From an uncultured Lachnospiraceae bacterium (GTDB lineage Bacteria > Bacillota > Clostridia > Lachnospirales > Lachnospiraceae), in the NCBI GenBank assembly GCA_944376745.1, contig CALWDR010000105.1:1-33887 (forward strand): DNA of 33,887 nt, read 5' to 3'. The notes beneath the pieces were generated by a model that worked only from the letters and a program-made list of their open reading frames with translations, searched no databases and was not told where the DNA came from. The translations under genes and the position numbers were made by a program. How positions within the stretch are numbered: the stretch's first letter is position 1; each line of letters opens with the position of its first letter. Shown piece by piece: positions 1-8,181 of this stretch.

Positions 1-1544
1 TCCTCCTCAGAGATATCCACGTTCAGCGTATTGTTGGGAATGTCGATCTTGATGATATCCCCTTCCTCCACCAGGGCAATGGGGCCGCCCACCGCCGCTT
101 CCGGGGAAACATGGCCGATGGAGGCTCCGCGGCTGGCGCCGGAGAACCGTCCGTCCGTGATCAGCGCCACGGAGGAACCAAGGCCCATACCGGCAATGGC
201 GGAGGTGGGATTTAGCATCTCCCGCATTCCCGGGCCGCCCTTGGGGCCTTCGTAGCGGATCACCACCACGTCTCCGGCCACGATCTTCCCGCCCTTGATA
301 GCCGCGATGGCATCCTCCTCGCAGTCAAAGACTCTGGCGGGCCCTTCATGCACCATCATTTCCGGCACCACGGCGGAGCGCTTCACCACGCCGGAATCGG
401 GAGCCAGGTTGCCTTTCAATACGGCGATTCCTCCTGTCTCGCTGTAGGGATTGTCGATGGGCCGGATAACCTCCGGATTCTTATTCACGCACCCTTCAAT
501 ATTCTCCGCCACGGTCTTTCCGGTGGCGGTGATCATATCGGTGTACAGCAGACCCTTTTTATTCAGCTCGTTCATCACGGCGTAAACGCCGCCGGCCTCG
601 TTTAAGTCCTCCATGTAGGTGGGGCCTGCCGGGGCCAGATGGCAGAGGTTGGGCGTCCTGGCGCTGATCTCATTAGCCATATCCAGATTCAGCTCCACCC
701 CGGCCTCATGGGCGATGGCCGGGAGGTGCAGCATGGTATTTGTGGAGCACCCCAGGGCCATATCCACGGTCATGGCGTTGATAAAGGCTTTCTCATTCAT
801 GATGTCTCTGGGACGGATATTTTTCTCAAGGAGCTCCATCACCTTCATGCCCGCGTGCTTGGCAAGCTTCAGCCGCTCGGAATACACCGCCGGGATGGTG
901 CCGTTGCCCCTAAGTCCCATGCCGATGGCCTCGGTGAGGCAGTTCATGGAGTTGGCGGTGTACATGCCGGAGCAGGAGCCGCAGGTAGGACAGGCCTTGT
1001 TTTCAAATTCCTCCACATCCTCGGCGCTCATGGTGCCCGCCGCGTAGGCTCCCACCGCCTCAAACATGGAAGACAGGCTTGTTTTCCTGCCTTTTACATG
1101 GCCCGCCAGCATGGGTCCGCCGCTGACGAACACGGTGGGAACGTTGATCCTGGCCGCCGCCATCAGAAGGCCGGGCACATTTTTGTCGCAGTTGGGAACC
1201 ATCACCAGAGCGTCAAACTGGTGGGCCAGCGCCATGCACTCCGTGGAATCGCAGATCAGGTCCCGAGTCACCAGGGAATATTTCATGCCTGTATGGCCCA
1301 TGGCGATCCCGTCGCAGACGGCGATGGCCGGGAACACGATGGGGGTTCCCCCCGCCATGGCCACGCCCAGCTTCACAGCCTCCACGATCTTGTCAAGGTT
1401 CATATGTCCGGGCACGATCTCATTGTGGGAGCTGACGATTCCCACCAGTGGACGGTTCAACTCCTCCTTCGTCATGCCCAGCGCGTTAAAGAGGCTTCTG
1501 TGGGGAGCCTGCTGTATGCCTTTGGTCACGTTGTCGCTTCTCAT
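1..1544 (-). CDS. ilvD: dihydroxy-acid dehydratase, 3' end outside the window
   Basis: Catalyses dehydration of 2,3-dihydroxy-isovalerate and 2,3-dihydroxy-3-methylvalerate in valine/isoleucine synthesis; a cytoplasmic Fe-S enzyme. Translation of the minus strand from 1544 gives an open frame to the window edge (514 codons). It shows the family signatures [10 protein letters not shown], the cysteine-rich [19 protein letters not shown], and near the edge [16 protein letters not shown]. IlvD proteins are about 550-570 residues, so some 40-55 C-terminal residues lie beyond position 1. The start MRSDNV is preceded by an AAAGGAGAG ribosome site at good spacing. It lies 84 bp downstream of leuB on the same strand with no convincing terminator between, so the two are probably co-transcribed as part of a branched-chain amino acid operon. 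Confidence 0.96.
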   Translation of the reverse strand, partial: MRSDNVTKGIQQAPHRSLFNALGMTKEELNRPLVGIVSSHNEIVPGHMNLDKIVEAVKLGVAMAGGTPIVFPAIAVCDGIAMGHTGMKYSLVTRDLICDSTECMALAHQFDALVMVPNCDKNVPGLLMAAARINVPTVFVSGGPMLAGHVKGRKTSLSSMFEAVGAYAAGTMSAEDVEEFENKACPTCGSCSGMYTANSMNCLTEAIGMGLRGNGTIPAVYSERLKLAKHAGMKVMELLEKNIRPRDIMNEKAFINAMTVDMALGCSTNTMLHLPAIAHEAGVELNLDMANEISARTPNLCHLAPAGPTYMEDLNEAGGVYAVMNELNKKGLLYTDMITATGKTVAENIEGCVNKNPEVIRPIDNPYSETGGIAVLKGNLAPDSGVVKRSAVVPEMMVHEGPARVFDCEEDAIAAIKGGKIVAGDVVVIRYEGPKGGPGMREMLNPTSAIAGMGLGSSVALITDGRFSGASRGASIGHVSPEAAVGGPIALVEEGDIIKIDIPNNTLNVDISEE

Positions 1545-1628
1545 ATCGTTACTCTCCTTTACATTTTTATTGGATTCCGGCTGCCGGTGCGAACGCCGTC
1601 TGGCGGCCTGCGGCAAACCGGGGCAATT

Positions 1629-2720
1629 CTATCGCAGCGAGATTCGCTGGCTGATCAGATCGCCCATTGCCCTGCAGCCCACTTTGGTGGTGCCTTCAGA
1701 GTAAATGTCCCCGGTGCGGTAGCCGTCCTTTAACACCTGCTTTACCGCAGCCTCCACCGCGTCCGCCTCTTTATCCAGGTCGAAGGAATAGCGGAGCATC
1801 ATGGCGGCGCTTAAGATGGTGGCGATGGGATTGGCAATATCCTTCCCCGCAATGTCCGGGGCGGAGCCGTGGCTGGGCTCGTAGAGGCCGAATCTGGTGT
1901 CGTTTAAGCTGGCGGAGGACAGCATGCCGATGGAGCCGGTCACCATGCTGGCCTCGTCGGACAAGATATCGCCGAACATATTCTCCGTGAGAATGACGTC
2001 GAACTGGCCGGGGTCCTTCACAAGCTGCATGGCGCAGTTGTCCACCAGCATATGCTCATAGGCCACCTCCGGGTAGTCCTTTGCCACTTCCTCCACCACC
2101 TTGCGCCACAGGCGGGAGGAGTCAAGAACATTGGCCTTATCCACGCTGGTGACCTTATGCTTACGCTTCTTCGCGATCTCGAAGGCCTTCACGGCGATCC
2201 GGCGGATCTCATTTTCGTTGTAGGTGAGGGTGTCCACGGCGGTCATGACGCCGTCCACCTCCTGGGTCCTGCGCTCCCCGAAATAAAGGCCGCCGGTCAA
2301 CTCCCGCATGATCACCATGTCGAAGCCCTCCCCTATGATGCTGTCCTTCAGGGGGCAGGCTTCCTTCAATTCCTCGTAAAGATAGGCCGGGCGCACATTG
2401 GCAAAGAGGTTCAGCGCCTTGCGGATCTTTAAAAGTCCCGCCTCGGGCCGCAGATTGGGGGGCAGCTGATACCAGGGGGAGGTGGTGGTATCCCCGCCGA
2501 TGGAGCCCATCAGCACCGCGTCGGAGCCCTTGGCCGCCTCAATGGCCTCATCCGTCAAGGGCACGCCGCAGGCGTCGATGGAGACGCCGCCCATCAGTAT
2601 TTCTTCATATTGAAAGGTATGGCCATAGAGAGCGGCCACCCTGTCAAGCACTTTCTTTGCTTCTCTGACAATCTCCGGCCCGATGCCGTCGCCGGAAATG
2701 ACGCCGATGTGATAGTTCAT
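1629..2720 (-). CDS. leuB: 3-isopropylmalate dehydrogenase
   Basis: NAD-dependent oxidative decarboxylation of 3-isopropylmalate, the third step of leucine synthesis; cytoplasmic homodimer in the family. The 363-residue product has the usual length. It begins with the GDGIGPEIV nucleotide-fold motif, has the substrate-binding arginine region around [13 protein letters not shown], the [16 protein letters not shown] catalytic Lys/Asp stretch, the metal-binding [13 protein letters not shown] aspartates, and the NAD-discriminating [14 protein letters not shown] loop. The start lies downstream of an AAGGAAAG ribosome site contributed by the end of a tandem repeat. It precedes ilvD on the same strand. 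A sigma-A-type promoter lies about 180 bp upstream, leaving a long leader with duplicated hairpins. Nothing in the protein looks damaged. Confidence 0.97.
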   Translation of the reverse strand: MNYHIGVISGDGIGPEIVREAKKVLDRVAALYGHTFQYEEILMGGVSIDACGVPLTDEAIEAAKGSDAVLMGSIGGDTTTSPWYQLPPNLRPEAGLLKIRKALNLFANVRPAYLYEELKEACPLKDSIIGEGFDMVIMRELTGGLYFGERRTQEVDGVMTAVDTLTYNENEIRRIAVKAFEIAKKRKHKVTSVDKANVLDSSRLWRKVVEEVAKDYPEVAYEHMLVDNCAMQLVKDPGQFDVILTENMFGDILSDEASMVTGSIGMLSSASLNDTRFGLYEPSHGSAPDIAGKDIANPIATILSAAMMLRYSFDLDKEADAVEAAVKQVLKDGYRTGDIYSEGTTKVGCRAMGDLISQRISLR

Positions 2721-2732
2721 AGTTCTTCTTCC

Positions 2733-2836
2733 TTTCCTTGTTATTGTCCATGTTTTCAGGACATAAAGGTATACCCTTGCGGTATTTCCTTGTTATTGTC
2801 CATGTTTTCAGGACATAAAGGTATACCCTTGCGGTG
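2733..2836 (-). repeat. 52-bp tandem duplication in the leuB leader
   Basis: Two adjacent 52-bp copies (2733-2784 and 2785-2836) are identical except for the last base of the unit; a degenerate start of a third follows at 2837. On the leuB-sense strand each copy contains a GGTATACC palindrome, a small hairpin (TGTCC, 9-nt loop, GGACA, extendable with one bulge) and an ACAAGGAA segment. In the leuB-proximal copy that segment becomes the leuB ribosome site. The duplication lies wholly within the predicted 5' leader. Confidence 0.9.
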
Positions 2837-2902
2837 TTTCTTGTCCGCCATACAGGTACAACTGTGTATGGGCACTTCATTGCGGTAAAGCCTATTAGTA
2901 AT

Positions 2903-2931
2903 ACTATAGTATATTTACCGGGAGATTTCAA
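2903..2931 (-). promoter_or_regulatory. predicted sigma-A promoter of leuB-ilvD
   Basis: On the minus strand a TTGAAA -35 box (2926-2931) and a TATAGT -10 box (2903-2908) are separated by exactly 17 bp. Transcription would start near 2896 and give a leader of about 175 nt before leuB. No T-box specifier or terminator is recognisable in that leader. Confidence 0.7.
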
Positions 2932-3091
2932 CTGGAAATGTTATTTTTCTTTTTTATGGCTTTTATAACCGGGTCTTATGGCGGAGTGGGGTTTTATGAT
3001 TTTTCATTATGATAAATTTCAGGAGCAAGAGGTCACATGTCGGTGGACAGAAAATTTTGGTTGAGAACTGAAAATAGGAGGTATCTTTTGT

Positions 3092-3118
3092 CCCCGCGCT
3101 CTGAATCATAGTGCGGGG
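3092..3118. other. GC-rich hairpin without a U tract
   Basis: CCCCGCGCT and AGTGCGGGG form a nine-base-pair stem (one G-U pair) around a 9-nt loop. No T run follows on either strand, so it is not a standard terminator. The rest of the intergenic stretch 2932-3224 holds the neighbouring gene's terminator and nothing else I recognise. Confidence 0.4.
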
Positions 3119-3150
3119 TGGCTATAATCCTTGCTGTCGCCTCACCCCGA

Positions 3151-3204
3151 AAACACAAAAATGCCGCATCGCCCGCAGATCATACTTCTCAGGCGATACG
3201 GCTT
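3151..3204 (-). terminator. Rho-independent terminator of the AAA-ATPase-like gene
   Basis: On the minus strand an 11-bp stem (GCCGTATCGCC with GGCGATGCGGC, one G-U pair) encloses an 18-nt loop and is followed by a T-rich tail, ATTTTTGTGTTTT. It begins 22 nt after the stop codon at 3225. Confidence 0.8.
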
Positions 3205-3224
3205 TCCCGCTTCTCTGGTAAGCA

Positions 3225-4967
3225 CTATCCGATCAATACCTGGCGGCCCCGGAACGCAAAGCCGTAATGACGGATCTCACCGGCTTCGTAGCCTCTCTCC
3301 AGCAGGGCCGCATCATAGTTCTTCTCCTCGATCTGCCTGTGAGCTGCCGCCACGGTATCCGCCAGGGATTTTTCATACTTCGGTCTGTGCACCTTAAATT
3401 CGATGATAATAGGAAAAAGCTTCCCTTTTTCTCTGGGCGTCAGCATGACATCATACCGGCCAAAGCCGCTTTCCCGGTTGGAGGTTATCTCATAGCGGTC
3501 TTTTAACTCTACCATAAGGCCCAGCACGAAGCCGTGGTAAAAGCAGACACTTGGGTTTGGTTCTGTCAAACCCTTAGTGGTCGCTTTCCCTGTGGGCAAG
3601 CGCTCTGGCGCATCTGAACCCGAACTGCTTTTTCCAGTGTCAAAACTGCTGAAGGTAACGAAAGCCACCTCATTCATATACTCATTCATGGCTTCCAGAT
3701 CATCCGCAAGAAGCGCCTTAATAAAATCATTGTACCTGGCCTTCGGAGCCGCAAACCACTCAGCTATCATCCGGTTGAACATCCGCCTGACTTCAAAATT
3801 CGTAAGCTCCAGCTCATAGCAAAATCCACCTGTCTGCTCCTGGAACTTACGCCCCGCCACCTTAAGATACCCGCTTGCCAAAAGCAGACTCCAGATGGCA
3901 TCCTCCGTCTGTGTCAACTGGTTAAACACGATCTGCTCATCCAATTCCAGCTTCAAGGAACCTCCCCGCAGCAGATCCTCCATTGTTTCTTTTACATCCG
4001 GGGACCCTTCCCGGATCAGCTTACTTACAAGATGATTGGAGCTTGTCTCCGCCCAATAGGCAGCGTACTCTCTTTTCTCCAGAAAATTTGTGATAGACCA
4101 TGGATTATAAATATCAGAATGCACTCCAAAGGTAAATCCATCATACCACTTTTTTACCCCTTCCATCTGCTCCGGCATTCCCGCCTCCTGTAAGGCCGCA
4201 AACACCTCCGCCTCCGTAAATCCAAAGGATGTGGCGTATTTTTCACTTGTTGTAGTGATCACATTCAGATTATTCAGGTCTGAGAAGACAGATTCCTTAC
4301 TTACCCTTGTGATACCCGTCATGACCGCCCTCTCCAAAAAAGGATTCGTCTTGAAGGTTGCATTGAACATGCTGCGGAAGAAGGCCGTGATTTTATCCCA
4401 GTATCCTGACACATAAGCCTCCTGCATGGGGGTATCGTATTCGTCCAGCAGAAGAATCACCTTTTTCCCATAATAGCGACTCAGGTAATTGGCCATCGCC
4501 CGGATGGCCGCCGCCGCAACTGTATTGTCCATGCCCGGTTCCACGGAAGCGTATTGCGCCCGCTCATTCTCATTTAAAAGCTTCCCCTTCAGCAAATAGT
4601 CATTTCGGTTATATAAATCCGTGATATTCTGCTTGATCTGTGTCAGTGCCCCTTGACAGTCCTCCGCCTTCACATCCGCAAAGGTCAGAAAGATCACGGG
4701 ATAAGTGCCCTGGAGCCGTCTGTATTTTTCCTCATTCCAGATGGCGAGCCCCTCGAACAAATCCCCGCGGTCCGCATATTCTACGGAAAAAAAGCACTCC
4801 AGCATGTTCATATTTAACGTCTTGCCGAATCTTCGCGGACGCGTGATCAGCGTTGTCTCATCCTCGGATTCCCACCATTCCCTAATAAAATCCGTTTTGT
4901 CCACGTAAAAATAATCGTTTTCCCGTATATCCGCAAAATATTGTTTCCCGATACTGATCTTTCTCAT
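3225..4967 (-). CDS. AAA-ATPase-like protein with C-terminal PD-(D/E)XK nuclease domain
   Basis: A 580-residue protein matching the AAA-ATPase_like plus PDDEXK_9 architecture found in many copies in Lachnospiraceae and Bacteroidetes; the cellular role of the family is not established. The N-terminal half carries a Walker A-like RPRRFGKT (residues 43-50) and Walker B ILLLDEYD (171-178). The C-terminal end has GRYDVML and IIIEFKV, giving the nuclease D (about 506) and E-x-K (523/525). Between the domains, before the conserved FYHGFVLGL motif, an insert of about 25 residues rich in Ser, Gly, Thr and Pro (around residues 447-472) is longer than I expect for the family and coincides with DNA palindromes. 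It is a single-gene unit with its own terminator. A role in mobile-element or phage biology is possible but not shown. Confidence 0.85.
   Translation of the reverse strand: MRKISIGKQYFADIRENDYFYVDKTDFIREWWESEDETTLITRPRRFGKTLNMNMLECFFSVEYADRGDLFEGLAIWNEEKYRRLQGTYPVIFLTFADVKAEDCQGALTQIKQNITDLYNRNDYLLKGKLLNENERAQYASVEPGMDNTVAAAAIRAMANYLSRYYGKKVILLLDEYDTPMQEAYVSGYWDKITAFFRSMFNATFKTNPFLERAVMTGITRVSKESVFSDLNNLNVITTTSEKYATSFGFTEAEVFAALQEAGMPEQMEGVKKWYDGFTFGVHSDIYNPWSITNFLEKREYAAYWAETSSNHLVSKLIREGSPDVKETMEDLLRGGSLKLELDEQIVFNQLTQTEDAIWSLLLASGYLKVAGRKFQEQTGGFCYELELTNFEVRRMFNRMIAEWFAAPKARYNDFIKALLADDLEAMNEYMNEVAFVTFSSFDTGKSSSGSDAPERLPTGKATTKGLTEPNPSVCFYHGFVLGLMVELKDRYEITSNRESGFGRYDVMLTPREKGKLFPIIIEFKVHRPKYEKSLADTVAAAHRQIEEKNYDAALLERGYEAGEIRHYGFAFRGRQVLIG
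3553..3602. repeat. pair of palindromes inside the AAA-ATPase-like gene
   Basis: GGGTTTG (3553-3559) pairs with CAAACCC (3567-3573), and CGCTTTCCC (3582-3590) pairs with GGGCAAGCG (3594-3602) around a 3-nt loop with one mismatch. Both fall in the extra linker of the encoded protein. This suggests a small palindromic element inserted in frame. Confidence 0.55.
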
Positions 4968-5064
4968 TCTCTGCCGCCCCTTTCCGCCCGCGTTTCATTC
5001 CCCTTCCTAGCACGCCTGATTCGCGCCTGGCAAAACGAACCTTGGAATCATATCTGTTTTTCCC

Positions 5065-5073
5065 AGTATAGCA
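5065..5073 (-). promoter_or_regulatory. possible extended -10 promoter of the AAA-ATPase-like gene
   Basis: The minus strand reads TGCTATACT, an extended -10 element, about 100 bp upstream of the start codon at 4967. No convincing -35 box is present. Confidence 0.4.
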
Positions 5074-5115
5074 AAAAAAGGCTCCGGGTATAATCCTTTC
5101 CTAATTATTATTGTC

Positions 5116-5143
5116 GAGTTTTTTGGACTGAGTTTTTTGGACA
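5116..5143. repeat. 14-bp tandem repeat
   Basis: Two adjacent 14-bp units (GAGTTTTTTGGAC plus one base) lie in the 220-bp gap between the AAA-ATPase-like gene and the next gene. No function is apparent. Confidence 0.6.
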
Positions 5144-5187
5144 GACAGTTGTCAGCAAGATGGATACTCTCCCTTGGATGCCTCCAT

Positions 5188-5901
5188 TTACCTCTCCAGC
5201 AGCTCCTCCGACAAAAACGCCCCGTTGTCATACAGAAACTGATCGATAGATCGAATCGCGCGTTTTACATATTCCGATTTTCTTATACGGACGGCGGCAG
5301 AGGGATTGTTTTCATAAAATTTCTCCGCAACCTTTTCCAGCTGCCGCGTTTTTACATAATACATGGGAATCTCCTCATCCTGGTAAACATCCTCCAGGCG
5401 CGAAGCGTCAAAGGTCAGAAAGGGGATTCCGTACCGCCAGCCCTTCTCGTAATCCGGCCAGCACCGTACTCCATAGCCGTGAATGAAAAACGGGCCGCCG
5501 TCCTGAGGGAATATATATACCTCCGTTCCCTTGGGAAGGATCACCGCCGGGACAGAATCCTCTTTGGCGCTGTAATACTCCACATCGCAGGGCAGCGTGA
5601 TTTTTCGCTCGTACTTTACCAGAATCGGAGCAGTCGCCTGGGGAAAATACTTATCGTATACGGAAAAATCCATTTCATGCAGAGGAACCCTGTTGGCGTA
5701 AGGCTCGTCCTTCCCGTTGTCTTTGAAATTCGCAAGCATTTGCTGCCGGTACGCGTTGTCCCGACAGACCTTCACCAGCACACCCGCTCCGATCCCGAGA
5801 ACCGCCGCGGCCAGCAGCCCCACCATAAGGACGCGCTTATTAATCCTCCTGCTCTCCTTTTTCATAACCACATCCTCCTCCCTCAACATCTCATTTTTCA
5901 T
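5188..5901 (-). CDS. membrane-anchored protein of unknown function
   Basis: I do not recognise a family. The 237-residue product has a short charged N-terminus, one hydrophobic segment (VLMVGLLAAAVLGIGAGVLV, about residues 21-40) and an outer hydrophilic domain rich in Tyr and charged residues, including YYSAKEDSVPAVILPKGTEV and GWRYGIPFLTFDASRLEDVY. It therefore looks like a type II membrane protein exposed outside. The chosen start (MKNEM) lies 17 bp after the previous stop with a GAGAGGGGG ribosome site. A second ATG, 36 bp further on (5865), has its own strong GGGAGGAGG site, so either or both may be used. It is last in the cluster that begins with the LytTR regulator. A role in sensing or output of that pair is inferred from position only. 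Confidence 0.75.
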   Translation of the reverse strand: MKNEMLREEDVVMKKESRRINKRVLMVGLLAAAVLGIGAGVLVKVCRDNAYRQQMLANFKDNGKDEPYANRVPLHEMDFSVYDKYFPQATAPILVKYERKITLPCDVEYYSAKEDSVPAVILPKGTEVYIFPQDGGPFFIHGYGVRCWPDYEKGWRYGIPFLTFDASRLEDVYQDEEIPMYYVKTRQLEKVAEKFYENNPSAAVRIRKSEYVKRAIRSIDQFLYDNGAFLSEELLER

Positions 5902-5929
5902 AACCACATCCCCCTCTCTCAACAGCCAG
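5858..5929 (-). repeat. in-frame duplication of a translation start
   Basis: A segment of about 31 bp recurs at 36-bp spacing (5858-5893 and 5894-5929) with two mismatches before the copies diverge. Each copy contains a purine-rich ribosome site and an ATG in the same reading frame. Confidence 0.8.
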
Positions 5930-6683
5930 CGCTGCGGGCGCTTCTCTGCCCCAGGCGGACCTTGTGCCCGGTGTTCAGCCATACGGCTGCGCCCGCCGCC
6001 AGAAGAACAAAGGCCCCGATCCCGATCATCATCCACATCGGAACAAACAGGATCTCATTGACTCTGTTCTGAAGAAAATAAAACGGAGCGTCTTTCGCAT
6101 TTCTCATATTGTTCATGGACGGAAAGCCGAAGATCATCCTGGTATAAGCTTCCTCCGCGTTCATCTGCTTCCCGGAAAATAACATCGTCTGAAATCCCAT
6201 CTGGGTCGGAACAACCTCCCGAAGCTCCTCCCACTCTTCCTCCGCGGAATTTCTGGCAAGCAGGATGCCCTCCACCGGACTGTAGGGCCACAGGGTATCC
6301 GCGATGTAAAGCGTAAGCTCGTACCTGCCCTTTTTCCATAAATTTTCGGGACAGGCAATGGAAATCACCGTGTACACATCCTCACTTTCTTCCGAGGAAA
6401 AGGTATACACCGCCGTTTCAAACGCCTCCTCCAGCTCTGCCGCTTCCCCATCCCGCTTATAGAGGGAATCGGACACACAATAAGTCCCTTCCGTCAGGGT
6501 AAGCCCCGCCGGCACATGCTTTTGCACATATTCCGCAAGCGCCCGGTCAGAGCCGTCTATTTCCGCGGAACACTCAAGGGTCTCCGGCGCTTTGGCAAAA
6601 GAAGGGACGCTCCCGCATCCAGCCCAGAGCACAACGAGGACTGCCGCCAGCCTGACATAGAAACGTTTTTTACGCCTGTTCAT
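5919..6683 (-). CDS. secreted or membrane protein of unknown function with C-terminal anchor
   Basis: No family recognised. The 254-residue protein has a basic N-terminus and a hydrophobic signal segment (RLAAVLVVLWAGCGSVPSFA), with a plausible signal peptidase I site at AKA. An extracellular middle region of about 190 residues is followed by a C-terminal membrane helix (MWMMIGIGAFVLLAAGAAVWL) and a short basic tail. This is a type I membrane topology, with most of the protein outside. WAGC is a poor lipobox because Trp precedes the small residues. The start MNRRKK is preferred over an upstream ATG because a GGAAGGAG site lies at good spacing. It sits 85 bp after the kinase gene and 17 bp before the next membrane-protein gene, so it is probably co-transcribed with both. 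An accessory role for the kinase is inferred from position. Confidence 0.75.
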   Translation of the reverse strand: MNRRKKRFYVRLAAVLVVLWAGCGSVPSFAKAPETLECSAEIDGSDRALAEYVQKHVPAGLTLTEGTYCVSDSLYKRDGEAAELEEAFETAVYTFSSEESEDVYTVISIACPENLWKKGRYELTLYIADTLWPYSPVEGILLARNSAEEEWEELREVVPTQMGFQTMLFSGKQMNAEEAYTRMIFGFPSMNNMRNAKDAPFYFLQNRVNEILFVPMWMMIGIGAFVLLAAGAAVWLNTGHKVRLGQRSARSAGC

Positions 6684-6768
6684 TTTCTGACAACTCCTTC
6701 CCGGCATTTCCTTATGAATTCCTGCTTTTTCACCCAGGCATGAAACACATGACCTTTTGCGCCTGGTA

Positions 6769-8181
6769 TCATGGAATCATCTTATCAGAATTTTTCCCCA
6801 GAAAACCATTTTGTCCCTCTTCTCCCGATTTTTGTCCCTCAACCGGCGCCAGTTCTGTTCCAAAATCCGCATTTCCCATGAGAATCACCGAGACCTCAAA
6901 TATGCTCCCGTCATCCTGGATCTCCAGCATTCCGCCGTTTCCGTCCACGATCTGCCAGACGCTTTCCAGACCAAAGCCATGCATCTTATCATTCTCCTTG
7001 GTGGTCAGATACCGTCCCTCCGCCTTTCTGCGGGGTCCCAGGTACGCGTTTTTTATTTCCAGGAAAAACATGCGGTTCTCCGTCCGCATATGCACAGACA
7101 CCCTGCGCTTTTCCGGCTCCAGATCTTCCACCGCCTCCATGGCGTTGTCCAGAAGATTACCCAGCAAAATGCACATCTCGCTCTCCTTTAAAGGACAAAA
7201 CAGCACGTTTGCCTCTATCTGAAAAGAGATTCCCCTCTCCCGGCCTGCATTTTCCTTATAATTCAGTATGAAATCCACCGTCGCGATCCCGCTGTACCTG
7301 TTCTGGGTCTTCCGGCACAGGGACGCGGACGTCTCCTTCAGATACGCCTTCGCCTCCTCCACCTGGCCCCGCTCCAGATAATCCGCCAGCAATATCTGCT
7401 GCTGCCGTATGTCATGGATCTGCCTGCGCTGCGCGGCATACAGTTCTTCAATCTGAGCATACTGCCCGGCCATCCTTTCGTAATTCATTTTCATCAGCTG
7501 CTCCTGGTGTCTGAGAAGAAGGTTCTTCTGGGAATTTCGGAAAATAAGGAACACCGCCGCCATCAGGAAAAACAGGGCCCCCAGAAGCATCAGATATTCG
7601 TCCGACACAAATACCATATTTGCCCTTCCGCGGAACACGAGTCCGTCCACCAGCAGTTCCCCCAGGACAAGGGCAAGGAGGAGCCAGCTGCCTCTGCCGT
7701 CCACCCAGGCAAGAAAGGCGCGTTCCCTTGTCCTATACCACAGCCAGACCACCGTTCCCCCAATGACCGCCATGCCGGCCATGTGAAGCGCGGTATAGGG
7801 AAGCTCCCGGGCTTCCTCCACATAGCTGTTAAAAATCTCCTCATTCCATTTGCAGGACAAAATGATCACCGCGTAATGGGCGATCTTCACATTTACCCAA
7901 TAAACAAGACTCCGGGTGAGAAGCGGCAGGAAATCTGTCTGAAAGAAGGCGTACAGCACCAGCAGGAGAAAAAGCCACAGTACGGTGTAAAGGCTCCCAC
8001 TGTATTTGGCGAAAAAGGTGCCCGCCGCCTCCGCCCCCATGGCCGCCGCCACCAGGAGCCACAGCAGCACCTTGGCCGCCGGGCTCTCCCGCCGCAGCTT
8101 CGCCGGGCAAACGGACAGTCCCATGCCGCAGAAAATGACCACGGTTCCCTCCAGGAGCCGAAGGATCTGTCCCAGACTCAT
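6769..8181 (-). CDS. GHKL-type sensor histidine kinase (AgrC/ComD-like)
   Basis: A membrane sensor kinase that should phosphorylate the adjacent LytTR regulator. The 470-residue protein starts with about six hydrophobic segments (to residue 215). A coiled-coil-like linker with the phospho-acceptor region QRRQIHDIRQ (His256) follows, then an ATPase domain of the GHKL type with N box GNLLDNAMEAV (about 341-351) and G box HGFGLESV (401-408). The ATG at 8181 overlaps the regulator stop codon as ATGA and has a GGAGGGG site 6 nt upstream; the longer TTG start is less likely. The C-terminal 40 residues after the ATPase fold are hydrophilic and not conserved in type. The ligand is unknown; no agrB- or agrD-like gene is obvious nearby. 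Confidence 0.92.
   Translation of the reverse strand: MSLGQILRLLEGTVVIFCGMGLSVCPAKLRRESPAAKVLLWLLVAAAMGAEAAGTFFAKYSGSLYTVLWLFLLLVLYAFFQTDFLPLLTRSLVYWVNVKIAHYAVIILSCKWNEEIFNSYVEEARELPYTALHMAGMAVIGGTVVWLWYRTRERAFLAWVDGRGSWLLLALVLGELLVDGLVFRGRANMVFVSDEYLMLLGALFFLMAAVFLIFRNSQKNLLLRHQEQLMKMNYERMAGQYAQIEELYAAQRRQIHDIRQQQILLADYLERGQVEEAKAYLKETSASLCRKTQNRYSGIATVDFILNYKENAGRERGISFQIEANVLFCPLKESEMCILLGNLLDNAMEAVEDLEPEKRRVSVHMRTENRMFFLEIKNAYLGPRRKAEGRYLTTKENDKMHGFGLESVWQIVDGNGGMLEIQDDGSIFEVSVILMGNADFGTELAPVEGQKSGEEGQNGFLGKNSDKMIP

Noticed and set aside
639..1733. Long plus-strand reading frames opposite ilvD and leuB
   Set aside because: They are GC-driven shadows of ilvD and leuB; the translations are His/Gly-rich with no family pattern and no ribosome sites.
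2733..2896. T-box or leucine riboswitch before leuB
   Set aside because: No AGGGTGGNACCGCG-type sequence or terminator hairpin was found in the leader.
2644..2931. 95-codon minus-strand frame running through the leuB leader
   Set aside because: It overlaps leuB out of frame, reads through the tandem repeat in two frames and has no run of leucine codons, so a classical leader peptide is not supported.
5137..6072. 311-codon plus-strand frame opposite the two unknown membrane proteins
   Set aside because: The minus-strand genes have ribosome sites, a signal segment and membrane segments; the plus frame has none.
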